A stretch of 21,886 nt of DNA from DATAEY01 sp038199035 (GTDB lineage: Bacteria; Actinomycetota; Thermoleophilia; Solirubrobacterales; Solirubrobacteraceae): the NCBI GenBank assembly GCA_038199035.1, contig JBBPZM010000051.1, positions 1 through 21,886 of the forward strand. The letters run 5' to 3'. Within the stretch, counting starts at the first letter, position 1. The number at the start of each line of letters is the position of its first letter. The notes below the pieces were generated by a model. It made no database searches. It was not told the DNA's origin and saw only the letters and a list, made by a program, of their open reading frames with translations. Below are positions 8,348-16,405 of this stretch, piece after piece. The position numbers and the translations under genes were made by a program.

Positions 8348-9847
8348 GTGTCCGCCACCGAGACCAAGCCCAGGTGCTCGGCCCGCCCGACGCGGGCCGA
8401 GCACCATCGCGTCGTCATCGTCGGCGCGGGCATCGCCGGAGTGGGGATGGGTGTGCGGCTGCTCCAGGCGGGGATCGACGACTTCGTCATCTGTGAACGC
8501 AACGGCTCCCTCGGCGGCACGTGGTTCGAGCACACCTACCCCGGCTGCGCATGCGACGTCCCGACCCACCTCTACTCGTATTCGTTCGCCCGCAACCCGC
8601 ACTGGAGCCGCCTGTTTCCCCGCCAGGACGAGATCCTCGACTACGTCCGCGACACCGCGCGGCGCCATGGGGTGACGGCGCACGTGCGCTTCGGATGCGA
8701 GCTCGAGGAGGCGCAGTGGCGCGACGACGACTCGATGTGGCAGCTGACCACCAGCCACGGGGAGCTCACCGCCGACGTGCTGGTGAGCGCGATCGGGGGG
8801 ACGAGCGAGCCGGCCGACCCCGACCTCCGGGGCGTGCGCTCGTTTCAGGGGACGACCTTCCACTCGGCTCGCTGGAACCACGAGCACGACCTGACCGGCG
8901 AGCGGGTCGCGGTGATCGGCACCGGGCCGGCGACGGCGCAGTTCGTGCCGCGCATCCAGCCGCGGGTCGAGCACCTCACGGTATTCCAGCGCACGCCGCC
9001 CTGGGTCTTCCCCCATCCCGATCGTCCCGCCCCGTGGGCCGAGCGCCAGCTCTATCGCCTGCTGCCCCCGGTCCAGGACGCGCACCGCAACCTGCTCTTC
9101 GCCGCCTATGAGGCGGTGGGCTTCGGCTTCCACACCCGCCCGGCGGTCCTGGCCCCGCTGGAGCGCTTGGGCCGGGCGCACCTGGCGAGGCAGGTCCGCG
9201 ACCCCCAGCTGCGCGCCAAGCTGACCCCTCGCTACCGCGCCGGCTGCAAGCGGCCGGTCCTCTCCAACACCTATTACCCGGCGCTCACCCAGGCCAACGT
9301 CGACGTGGTGACCGAGCCGATCGAGCGGGTCGGGCGCCGGGCCGTCGTCACCGCGGACGGCGCGCAGCACGAGGTCGACACCATCATCTTCGGCACGGGG
9401 TACCGCTATGCCAAGGCGCAGGCCACCGAGCGCATCCAGGGCAGCGCCGGGCGCTCCCTCGCCCAGGCCTGGCGCCCGTCACCGCGCGCCTACCTGGGGA
9501 CGACCGTTCCCGGCTTCCCCAATATGTTCATCCTCCTCGGGCCCAACGCCATCGGGATCAACTCCGCGATCTTCTCGCTGGAGTCCCAGATCAACTACGC
9601 GCTGGGCGCGATCAGGGAGATGTCGCGCAAGCGGGCGGAGCGGATCGAGCTGCGCCCCGAGGCGCTCGAGGACTACGCGGCCGAGGTCGACCAGCGCAAC
9701 GAGGGCACCGTGTGGACGGCCGGCGGCTGCTCGAGCTACTACCTCGACGAGAGCGGGCACCAGTACGCGCTGTGGCCCGGCTTTGCGGCCTACTTCCGCT
9801 GGCGCACCCGGCGCTTCGATCCCAAGCGCTACGTCCTGAGCGCTTGA
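8348..9847 (+). CDS. flavin-containing monooxygenase, Baeyer-Villiger type
   Basis: A 499-residue FAD/NADPH monooxygenase that would insert oxygen next to a ketone, giving an ester or lactone. Seen: FAD Rossmann motif GAGIAG (26-31), GGTWFEHTYPGCACDVPTHLY (the WxxxxYPGxxxD-type region of these enzymes), the Baeyer-Villiger fingerprint FxGxxxHxxxW (Phe166, Gly168, His172, Trp176), and the NADPH Rossmann motif GTGPAT (191-196). All expected motifs are intact and the length is normal. The start is set by the AAGGAGG site. It follows the SDR by 50 bases and overlaps the next SDR by four (TTGA). Cyclic-ketone, steroid or terpenoid substrates are usual for the family, but nothing here picks one. 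Confidence 0.93.
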   Translation: MSATETKPRCSARPTRAEHHRVVIVGAGIAGVGMGVRLLQAGIDDFVICERNGSLGGTWFEHTYPGCACDVPTHLYSYSFARNPHWSRLFPRQDEILDYVRDTARRHGVTAHVRFGCELEEAQWRDDDSMWQLTTSHGELTADVLVSAIGGTSEPADPDLRGVRSFQGTTFHSARWNHEHDLTGERVAVIGTGPATAQFVPRIQPRVEHLTVFQRTPPWVFPHPDRPAPWAERQLYRLLPPVQDAHRNLLFAAYEAVGFGFHTRPAVLAPLERLGRAHLARQVRDPQLRAKLTPRYRAGCKRPVLSNTYYPALTQANVDVVTEPIERVGRRAVVTADGAQHEVDTIIFGTGYRYAKAQATERIQGSAGRSLAQAWRPSPRAYLGTTVPGFPNMFILLGPNAIGINSAIFSLESQINYALGAIREMSRKRAERIELRPEALEDYAAEVDQRNEGTVWTAGGCSSYYLDESGHQYALWPGFAAYFRWRTRRFDPKRYVLSA

Positions 9848-10591
9848 GCCCCTCGCTGGAGGGCTGCGCCCTGGTCACCGGCGCGGCCAGCGGCATCGGG
9901 CGAGCGATCGCCGCCCGGCTCGAGGGCGAGGGCATGGCCGTGCTGGCCGTCGACCGAGCCCGACGCCGACGGGCCCGGCGTGCCGTTCGAGGCCGACCTG
10001 ACGACCCGGGAGGGCAACCGGGCGGCCGTCGACGCCGCGCTCGAGCGCTTCGGCCGCCTCGACGCCGTGGTGGCCAACGCGGGCTTCCAGCACGTCGCGC
10101 CGGTGGCCGACTTCCCCGAGGACCGCTGGGACGCCATGCTGGCCCTGCTGCTGACCAGTCCGTTCCTGCTGGCCAAGTACGCGTGGCCGGCGCTGGCCGA
10201 GGCGCCGGCCGGGCGCTTCGTGGTCGTCGCCTCCGCGCACGGGCTCGTGGCCTCCCCGTTCAAGGCCGCCTACGTGGCGGCCAAGCACGGCGTGCTGGGC
10301 CTGGTCAAGACACTGGCCCTGGAGGGCGCCGAGGCAGGGATCGCCGCCACGGCGGTCTGCCCAGCCTTCGTGCGCACCCCGCTGGTCGAGGCCCAGGTCG
10401 CCGACCAGGCGCGGGCGCACGGGCTGCCCGAGGAGCGCGTGCTCGAGGACGTAATCCTCGCCCCTCATGCCGTCAAGCGGCTGATCGAGCCTGAGGAGGT
10501 GGCGGAGGTGGTGGCGTTCCTCGTCGGGAAGGTCGGCGCTGCGTTCACCGGCGCTCCGGTGACCATGGACCTCGGCTGGACGGCGCGCTGA
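9844..10591 (+). pseudogene. frameshifted SDR, probably D-3-hydroxybutyrate dehydrogenase
   Basis: TTG 9844 overlaps the monooxygenase stop (TTGA) and opens SPSLEGCALVTGAASGIGRAI, the cofactor-binding start of an SDR. At about 9955 the frame slips by one base. In the next frame EPDADGPGVPFEADLTT, VVANAGFQHVAPVADFPEDRWD, YVAAKHG (catalytic Tyr/Lys) and MDLGWTAR at the end follow, so the gene is otherwise complete at about 248 residues. The NAGFQHVAPVxxF and AVCPAFVRTPLV segments are typical of 3-hydroxybutyrate dehydrogenases, which interconvert 3-hydroxybutyrate and acetoacetate. If expressed from GTG 9980 alone it would lack the nucleotide-binding motif. One extra base (or two missing) explains the break; it may be a sequencing error, since both halves are well conserved. 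Acetoacetate genes lie 900 bases downstream. Confidence 0.8.
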
Positions 10592-10610
10592 GTCAGGGCG
10601 GCGGGACGCC

Positions 10611-10616
10611 TACTGT
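10611..10616 (+). promoter_or_regulatory. possible -10 box (TACTGT)
   Basis: TACTGT fits the actinobacterial TANNNT -10 pattern and lies 39 bases before the ATG at 10656, between the end of the oxidoreductase operon and the next gene. No clear -35 was found. Weak evidence. Confidence 0.3.
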
Positions 10617-10655
10617 CCTGGCATCGCGGGCGGGCGCGCGCGATCATCAGTGGGC

Positions 10656-11387
10656 ATGCGCAGCTGGCTGTCGACGAAGCGGCTTCCGCCGATGCCGGTG
10701 GTCCTTCTCGGCGTCGGGCTGGTCCTCGCGGCGCTGATCGTCGTCTACGGGCGCTCGGGCGGCGGCCCCTCGGCCTACGCCGCGCGGGCATGCGCGAGCC
10801 AGAGCCAGGGCGCCGGGGTGACCGAGACCACGATCGCCGCGCGCCGCGCGAGCGCGACCCGTACGGTGTCGGCCACCGAGCAGGCGACCAGCTCCCAGGT
10901 GACCGCGGCAGGCCATGTGGTTTCGGCCAGCGCGTCGGCCACCGCCCAGGGGAAGGTGACCGGGAGCGGGCTGGGGGCGGCCTCGGCCACGGTCACCCGG
11001 CGCGTGCGGGTCACTGCGCGGGCCTGCGCCGGAGGCGACACCGCCGCCGAGGCGCGCGAACGCGCGCGGATCGTGGCCGCCGAGCGCGCGCAGTCGCGGG
11101 CGGTGACCCGCGCCCGCGCCGCCGCCATCGCCGTCGCTCGGCGCCAGGCGGCCACCCGGGCCATGGGCATCGCTCGGGCTCGAGCCGGCGCCAGCGTCGC
11201 GCAGGCGGCCGAGATCGAGCGCCTGACCCAGGCGCTGCGCGCAGGCCGCCGGGCTCAGGCTGCCGCCGACGCCAAGGTTGCGGCCCAGGCCGGGGCGGCC
11301 CCGTCGTCGTCGCCGTCGCCCGCCGCGGCGCCCCGCCCGCCCACCCGGCGCGCGCGACCCGGGCCGGGGCCGGTGATCGTCGGCTGA
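10656..11387 (+). CDS. single-pass membrane protein with Ala/Thr/Arg-rich exported domain, unknown
   Basis: A 243-residue protein of no recognised family. A short basic N-terminus (MRSWLSTKRLPP) is followed by one hydrophobic helix (about residues 15-33), so it is probably anchored with the rest outside. The exported part has an unusual Ser/Thr/Ala/Val-rich stretch (about 45-125) with alternating patterns such as TVSATEQATSSQVTAAGHVV, likely beta structure. It is flanked by two cysteines (ARACASQ and ARACAGG) that could form a disulfide. Then comes a highly charged Ala/Arg/Glu-rich segment (about 130-200), predicted helical or coiled coil, and a Pro/Ser-rich tail. ATG 10656 is chosen; GTG 10650 would add two residues. 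Third-position GC is high throughout, supporting coding. Function unknown. Confidence 0.65.
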   Translation: MRSWLSTKRLPPMPVVLLGVGLVLAALIVVYGRSGGGPSAYAARACASQSQGAGVTETTIAARRASATRTVSATEQATSSQVTAAGHVVSASASATAQGKVTGSGLGAASATVTRRVRVTARACAGGDTAAEARERARIVAAERAQSRAVTRARAAAIAVARRQAATRAMGIARARAGASVAQAAEIERLTQALRAGRRAQAAADAKVAAQAGAAPSSSPSPAAAPRPPTRRARPGPGPVIVG

Positions 11388-11442
11388 GAGATCGGGCCGG
11401 CGCGCCCGTGCGCCGTGGCCCGCAGGACGACCGGCCGCCCGC

Positions 11443-13413
11443 TCAGCGGGCCGCGAATTCGACGAAGAAGTCGAGCGCCGCCGGATTGGCCAGGCTCTCG
11501 CGGCTAGCGGCCTCGTCGGGCGGCTGGCCCATGAGGATGCGCTTGACGGGGACCTCGAGGACCTTGCCCGACAGCGTGCGCGGCACCTCGGGGACCCGAT
11601 GGACCTCGTTGGGGACGTGGCGAGGCGAGCAGTCGCTGCGGATCCGTCGGCGGATCTCCTCGACCAGCCGGTCGTCGAGCTCCTCGCCCTCGGCCAGGAC
11701 GACGAACAGCGGCATCCAGTCCTCGGCCCCCTCCCGCGGGAGGTCGACGACGAGGGCGTCCGTCACCTCGTCGACCCCCAGGACGGCGCGGTAGATCTCG
11801 CTCGTCCCCATGCGGATGCCGCCGCGATTGATGGTGGCGTCGCTGCGGCCGGTGATGATCGCCGTCCCGCGTTCGGTGATCTCGATCCAGTCGCCGTGGC
11901 GCCACACGCCCGGGTAGGTGTCGAAGTAGCTCTCGCGGTAGCGGCTGCCGTCCTCGTCGCCCCAGAAGAAGATCGGCATCGACGGCATCGGCTCGGTGAT
12001 GACCAGCTCGCCCACCGCGCCGACCTGCGGGCGCCCCTCCTCGTCGAAGGACTCGACGGCGCAGCCCAGGGCACGGGCCTGGAGCTCTCCCCGGTACACC
12101 GGGAGGGTGGGCACGCCGCCGACGAAGGCCGTGCAGACGTCCGTGCCGCCGCTGGTCGAGAAGAGCCAGGTGTCGGCTCCCAGCTGGTCGTAGACCCAGT
12201 CGAAGCCCTCGGGTGAGAGCGGGGAGCCGGTCGACCCGACCGCGGCCAGGGCGGAGAGGTCCCGACCGGCGGCCGGCTCGACGCCCGCCTTCATGGCGCC
12301 GGCGATGTAGCTGGCGCTCGTCCCGAAGACGGTGATGCCGGCGCGCTGGGCCAGGTCCCACAGGACCCCGAGGTCGGGATGGCCGGGATTGCCGTCGTAG
12401 AGGACGATCGACGCTCGGGTCAGCAGCACGCCGACGAGGAAGTTCCACATCATCCAGCCGGTGGTGGTGAACCAGAAGACCCGGTCCCCCGGCCCCGCGT
12501 CGAGGTGCAGGTGCATCTTCTTGAGGTGCTCGAGCAGGATGCCGCCGTGGCCGTGGACGATCGGCTTCGGCAGGCCGGTGGTCCCCGAGCTGTAGAGCAC
12601 CCACAGCGGGTGGTCGAAGTCCACCGAGGCAAAGGCCAGCTCCTCGCCGGGGCGCACCGCCTCGTCCCACAGCCGGGCGTCGCGCAGGCGGCCAAGGTCG
12701 GGCTCGCGGCTCAGGTAGGGCAGCACGACCGTGGCCTCGAGGCTGGGCAGCTGTGCCTGGAGCCCGGCCACGACGTCCATGCGGTCGAAGTCGCGCCCGC
12801 CGTAGCGGTAGCCGTCGACGGCGAGCAGCACCTTGGGCTCGATCTGCGCGAAGCGGTCGACCACCGCGCGGGCGCCGAAGTCGGGCGAGCAAGAGGACCA
12901 CACGGCGCCGATCGACGCGCAGGCCAGGAAGGCGGCGAGTGTCTCCGGGATGTTGGGCAGGTAGCCGACGACGCGGTCGCCCTCCTCGACGCCCAGCGCC
13001 CGCAGCCCGGCGGCCACCTCGGCCGTGCGCTGGCTCAGCTGCCCCCACGTCCACTCGCCGAGCTCGCGCAGCTCGGAGGCGTGGCGGACGGCGACCTCGC
13101 TCGGGTTCCTGTCGCGGAACAGGTGCTCGGCGTAGCTGATCCGCGCGCCCGGGAACCACTGCGCGCCCGGCATCTCGTCCGAGCCGAGCACGCGGTCGTA
13201 GCCGGCCGGCGAGCGGACGCCGAAGTACTCCCAAATCGATCCCCAGAAGCCCTCGAGGTCGCTGACCGACCAGCGCCGGAGCTCCTCGTAGCCGCTGCCC
13301 AGGTCGAGGCCGCGCGAGCGGGCGAGCCAGCGGGCGTAGGCGGTGACCTGGGCCTGCTCCACCCGCTCCGGCGACGGTGTCCACAAGATGGTGGGGGCGG
13401 TGTGGGCGGGCAT
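11443..13413 (-). CDS. acetoacetyl-CoA synthetase (acetoacetate--CoA ligase)
   Basis: A 656-residue AMP-forming ligase that converts acetoacetate, ATP and CoA into acetoacetyl-CoA. Seen: the opening LWTPSPERVEQAQVTAYARWL typical of this enzyme, EGFWGSIWEYFGV, WFPGARISYAEH, the ATP loop YSSGTTGLPKP (274-284), WFTTTGWMMWNFLVG, FSTSGGTDVCTAF, GDWIEITERGTAIITGRSDATINRGGIRMGTSEIY split across its two hinge motifs, and the catalytic Lys617 in LSGKV. The length fits acetoacetyl-CoA synthetase better than acetyl-CoA synthetase. ATG 13413 gives MPAHTAPT; no strong ribosome site is seen. The 171-base gap to the divergent acyl-CoA dehydrogenase is shared promoter space. With HMG-CoA lyase next door it lets acetoacetate from leucine or ketone bodies re-enter thiolysis. 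Confidence 0.94.
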   Translation of the reverse strand: MPAHTAPTILWTPSPERVEQAQVTAYARWLARSRGLDLGSGYEELRRWSVSDLEGFWGSIWEYFGVRSPAGYDRVLGSDEMPGAQWFPGARISYAEHLFRDRNPSEVAVRHASELRELGEWTWGQLSQRTAEVAAGLRALGVEEGDRVVGYLPNIPETLAAFLACASIGAVWSSCSPDFGARAVVDRFAQIEPKVLLAVDGYRYGGRDFDRMDVVAGLQAQLPSLEATVVLPYLSREPDLGRLRDARLWDEAVRPGEELAFASVDFDHPLWVLYSSGTTGLPKPIVHGHGGILLEHLKKMHLHLDAGPGDRVFWFTTTGWMMWNFLVGVLLTRASIVLYDGNPGHPDLGVLWDLAQRAGITVFGTSASYIAGAMKAGVEPAAGRDLSALAAVGSTGSPLSPEGFDWVYDQLGADTWLFSTSGGTDVCTAFVGGVPTLPVYRGELQARALGCAVESFDEEGRPQVGAVGELVITEPMPSMPIFFWGDEDGSRYRESYFDTYPGVWRHGDWIEITERGTAIITGRSDATINRGGIRMGTSEIYRAVLGVDEVTDALVVDLPREGAEDWMPLFVVLAEGEELDDRLVEEIRRRIRSDCSPRHVPNEVHRVPEVPRTLSGKVLEVPVKRILMGQPPDEAASRESLANPAALDFFVEFAAR

Positions 13414-13572
13414 GCGGGCGGTGGGTTCCGGCGTTCGTGGAGGGAGGGGCGTGCCGGCAGGGTTGCGGTCGGCCGGCCGGACAGACTTACCACGCGCGCG
13501 CGAGCGGCGCAGCGACAGGCCGCCGGCCGCGAGCGACGCCGCGACAGGGCCCCGGCTCGCGGCGGGCGCTCC

Positions 13573-13578
13573 TATAGT
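13573..13578 (+). promoter_or_regulatory. -10 box of a leaderless acyl-CoA dehydrogenase transcript
   Basis: TATAGT is followed by exactly six bases and then the GTG at 13585. Transcription would start on or within a base of the start codon, the arrangement of actinobacterial leaderless mRNAs. No ribosome binding site precedes the GTG, in agreement. No clear -35 is visible in the GC-rich stretch upstream (13414-13572), where nothing else was recognised. Confidence 0.65.
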
Positions 13579-13584
13579 CCGCCC

Positions 13585-14745
13585 GTGGTCTTCGACCTGC
13601 CCGACGAGACGCGCCACCTCCAGCAGACCGTCCGGGACTTCGCCGTGCAGGAGATCGGTCCGGTGGCCGAGGAGCTCGACCGCACGAAGGCCTTTCCCTA
13701 CGACCTCGTGGCCAAGATGGGCGAGCTGGGGTGGATGGGCATCCCCTTCCCCGAGGAGGTCGGCGGCGCGGGCGGCGACTCGCTCCAGTACGCCGTTGCC
13801 GTGGAGGAGCTGGCCCGGGTGGACTCCAGCGTCGCCATCACCATGTGCGCGCACACCTCGCTGGGCACGCAGCCGATCCACCTCTTCGGCTCCGACGAGC
13901 AGAAGGATCAGCTCATGCCCGACCTGTGCGCCGGGCGCAAGCTCGGGGCCTTTGGGCTCACCGAGCCCGAGGCGGGCTCGGACGCCGGCAACACCCGCAC
14001 CCGCGCCCGGCGCGACGACGGCGAGTGGGTGATCGACGGGGCCAAGCAGTTCATCACCACCGCCGGGACCGACGTCTCCGGGCACGTGACCATCACCGCG
14101 GTGACCGGCTCCGACGACGGCACCGGCGACGGCGCCGGGCGTGAGATCTCCAACCTCATCGTCCCGACGGGCACGCCGGGCTACGAGGTCGGTGAGCCCT
14201 ACCGCAAGATGGGCTGGAACGCCTCGGACACGCGCCCCCTGACCTTCAGCGGCTGCCGCGTGCCGGCGGAGAACCTGCTCGGTCCCCAGGGCGACGGCTA
14301 TCGCCAGTTCCTGCACGTCCTGAGCATCGGGCGCATCGGGGTGGCGGCCATGGGCGTCGGCCTGGCCCAGGGCGCGCTCGACGAGGCGCTGAGCTATGCC
14401 ACCGAGCGACGGGCCTTCGGCCAGCCGATCTCGCGCTTCCAGGCCATCCAGGCCAAGCTGGCCGACATGTCCAGCGAGCTCGAGGCGGCGCGCCTGCTCA
14501 CCTACAAGGCCGCCTGGCTCAAGGACCAGGGCCGCGACTTCTCGCTCGCCACCGCCCAGGCCAAGCTCAAGACCGGGCGCCTCGCCGTGCGGGCCAGCGA
14601 GGAGGCCGTCCAGATCCACGGCGGCTACGGCTACATCGAGGAGTACCCGGTCTGCCGCTTCTACCGCGACGCCAAGATCCTCACCATCGGGGAGGGCACC
14701 GACGAGGTCCAGCAGATGGTGATCGCGCGCGCCCTGGGCGCATGA
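13585..14745 (+). CDS. acyl-CoA dehydrogenase (short/branched-chain type)
   Basis: A 386-residue FAD enzyme that introduces a 2,3 double bond into an acyl-CoA. Seen: FGLTEPEAGSDAGNTRTRA (FAD/substrate-binding signature), the WVIDGAKQFITTAG segment, MGWNASDTRPLTFSGCRVP, ERRAFGQPISRFQAIQAKLADM, QIHGGYGYIEEYPVCRFYRDA, and the catalytic base Glu370 in IGEGTDEVQ. The catalytic Glu near the C-terminus is the arrangement of short-chain and butyryl-type enzymes, not the helix-G position of isovaleryl-CoA dehydrogenase. GTG 13585 is fixed by the -10 box six bases before it. The stop overlaps the HMG-CoA lyase start (ATGA). Partnership with HMG-CoA lyase and acetoacetyl-CoA synthetase suggests branched-chain acid breakdown, but no methylcrotonyl-CoA carboxylase is in view. 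Confidence 0.93.
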   Translation: MVFDLPDETRHLQQTVRDFAVQEIGPVAEELDRTKAFPYDLVAKMGELGWMGIPFPEEVGGAGGDSLQYAVAVEELARVDSSVAITMCAHTSLGTQPIHLFGSDEQKDQLMPDLCAGRKLGAFGLTEPEAGSDAGNTRTRARRDDGEWVIDGAKQFITTAGTDVSGHVTITAVTGSDDGTGDGAGREISNLIVPTGTPGYEVGEPYRKMGWNASDTRPLTFSGCRVPAENLLGPQGDGYRQFLHVLSIGRIGVAAMGVGLAQGALDEALSYATERRAFGQPISRFQAIQAKLADMSSELEAARLLTYKAAWLKDQGRDFSLATAQAKLKTGRLAVRASEEAVQIHGGYGYIEEYPVCRFYRDAKILTIGEGTDEVQQMVIARALGA

Positions 14746-15665
14746 GCCTGCCGGGCCGCGTGCGCATCCGCGAGGTCGGCCCGCGCGACGGCTTCCAGAA
14801 CGAGCCCGAGGTCATTCCCACCGACGACAAGGTGGCGCTGATCGAGCAGCTGGCCCACACCGGGCTCAAGCGCCTCGAGGTCACGTCGTTCGTGCGCGCC
14901 GACGTCATCCCCCAGCTCGCCGACGCCGACGAGGTGCTGGCCCGCATCGACGTCCCCGAGGAGGTGAGCCTGTCGGTGCTCGTGCCCAACGAGCGGGGCC
15001 TCGAGAACGCGCTCGCGCTGCGCGACCGCTTCGACGAGGTCAACGTCTTCCTGTCTGCCTCCGAGACCCACAATGCCCGCAACGTCAACCGCTCGGTGGC
15101 CGAGTCGCTCGAGGGACTGGAGCGGGTCCTGGCCCGGGCCGGCGCGGCCGGTCTGCGCTGCGAGGCGGTGATCTCGACCTCGTTCGGCTGTCCGTACGAA
15201 GGCGAGGTGCCCCAGGATCGCGTGCTGGCCATCGCCCGGCGCCTGGCCGAGGCGGGGGCGGCAGAGGTGGGGTTCGGCGACACGACGGGGATGGCCAACC
15301 CGCGGCAGGTCCGGGGCTTCTTCGCCGACGCCTTCGACGCCCTCGGCGCCGGGGTCGAGCTCACCGCGCACTTCCACAACACCCGCGGCCAGGGGCTGGC
15401 CAACGTGCTGGCCGCCCTGGAGGCCGGGTGCGAGTCCTTCGAGTCGTCGTTCGGCGAGTTGGGGGGCTGCCCGGTCCCACCGGGCGCGACGGGGAACATC
15501 GCCACCGAGGACCTGGTGTCGATGCTGCACGAGATGGGGATCGAGACGGGGATCGACCTCGAGGCCCTACTGTCCGCCGCCCGGGCGGTGCGCGACGTCC
15601 TCGGGCGCGCGCTGGGCAGCCACACCAGCGTGGCCGGGCCGGTGGACTGGCGCCGCGCCGGCTGA
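14742..15665 (+). CDS. mvaB: hydroxymethylglutaryl-CoA lyase
   Basis: A 307-residue TIM-barrel lyase that splits HMG-CoA into acetoacetate and acetyl-CoA, the last step of leucine degradation. Seen: VGPRDGFQNE (Arg15, metal-binding Asp16), EVTSFVRADVIPQLADADEV, STSFGCPYEG, VGFGDTTGMANP, HFHNTRGQG (His210 and His212, metal ligands) and GELGGCPVPPGATGN with the active-site Cys243. All catalytic residues are present and the length is normal. It is translationally coupled to the acyl-CoA dehydrogenase by an ATGA overlap. Its product acetoacetate is the substrate of the divergent acetoacetyl-CoA synthetase and of the 3-hydroxybutyrate-dehydrogenase-like SDR upstream. Confidence 0.95.
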   Translation: MSLPGRVRIREVGPRDGFQNEPEVIPTDDKVALIEQLAHTGLKRLEVTSFVRADVIPQLADADEVLARIDVPEEVSLSVLVPNERGLENALALRDRFDEVNVFLSASETHNARNVNRSVAESLEGLERVLARAGAAGLRCEAVISTSFGCPYEGEVPQDRVLAIARRLAEAGAAEVGFGDTTGMANPRQVRGFFADAFDALGAGVELTAHFHNTRGQGLANVLAALEAGCESFESSFGELGGCPVPPGATGNIATEDLVSMLHEMGIETGIDLEALLSAARAVRDVLGRALGSHTSVAGPVDWRRAG

Positions 15666-15777
15666 CGCCGGGCGGCGGGGGGCGGCCCTGTCCGCGCGCG
15701 GCCAGCACTTCGATGCCCCGGCGCAGCCGGAACCCGAGGGGGGTTTGGCCGGCCGGAGTCCCCGGTAGGCGAAGAGC

Positions 15778-16347
15778 ATGAGCGAGGCGCTGATCATCGT
15801 CGACGTCCAGAACGACTTCACGGCGGGCGGCGCCCTCGAGGTGCCAGATGGAGATGCCGTGATCGCGCCGCTCAACCGGCTGGCCCAGCGCTACGACACC
15901 GTGGTCGCCACGCGCGACTGGCACCCGCCCGACCACCACTCCTTCGACGAGCATGGCGGTCCGTGGCCGACGCACTGCGTCCAGGAGACCGACGGCGCGC
16001 AGCTGCACTCCGCTCTCGAGCGCTCGAGCATCGACCACGTGGTCGACAAGGGCGATCGCCGCGGCGTCGAGGGCTACTCGGCCTTCGACGAGACCGACCT
16101 GGCCCAGAGGCTGCGGGACCGCGGCGTCGACGGGCTGGTCGTCGGTGGCCTGGCCGCCGACGTCTGCGTCCGCTCCACCGCGCTGGAGGCGCGCCGTCTG
16201 GGCTTCGACGTCACGCTCGTCACCGACGCGACGCGCGGCGTGGACCTCCAGCCCGGTGACACCGAGCGCGCCTTCGAGGAGATGGGCAGGGCCGGGGTGC
16301 GGCTGGCCAGCAGCGACGAGCTCCTGGGCGACGCGCCGCCGTCGTAG
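15778..16347 (+). CDS. pncA: nicotinamidase (isochorismatase family)
   Basis: A 189-residue cysteine hydrolase that turns nicotinamide into nicotinate for NAD salvage. Seen: catalytic triad Asp9 (VDVQNDF), Lys91 (DKG) and Cys130 (AADVCVRSTA), and the metal site Asp47, His49, His54 (DWHPPDHHSF). GGPWPTHCVQ and YSAF are also standard nicotinamidase segments. ATG 15778 has no ribosome site; TAGGCG, a poor -10 match, lies six bases before it, so a near-leaderless start is possible. It stands alone between the HMG-CoA lyase (112 bases upstream, nothing recognised there) and a convergent gene. Activity on nicotinamide rather than another isochorismatase-family substrate is well supported by the metal-site pattern. 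Confidence 0.92.
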   Translation: MSEALIIVDVQNDFTAGGALEVPDGDAVIAPLNRLAQRYDTVVATRDWHPPDHHSFDEHGGPWPTHCVQETDGAQLHSALERSSIDHVVDKGDRRGVEGYSAFDETDLAQRLRDRGVDGLVVGGLAADVCVRSTALEARRLGFDVTLVTDATRGVDLQPGDTERAFEEMGRAGVRLASSDELLGDAPPS

Positions 16348-16405
16348 GCGGTGAGCGGCAGGGTGCAGGCCGAACCGGTGCAGATTGCGGCCGGCGGCGC
16401 CACGC

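Noticed and set aside
11388..11442. Terminator between the convergent membrane-protein and synthetase genes
   Set aside because: GC-rich but no convincing stem with a loop or T-run.
12379..13584. Long plus-strand open frame running into the acyl-CoA dehydrogenase
   Set aside because: It is antisense to acetoacetyl-CoA synthetase with no family features; GC-rich DNA often leaves such frames open.
13414..14619. Long N-terminal extension of the acetoacetyl-CoA synthetase frame
   Set aside because: It is antisense to the clearly coding acyl-CoA dehydrogenase; the family start is at 13413.
16348..16405. Terminator between pncA and the convergent HhH-GPD gene
   Set aside because: Only short, overlapping GC matches; nothing stands out.
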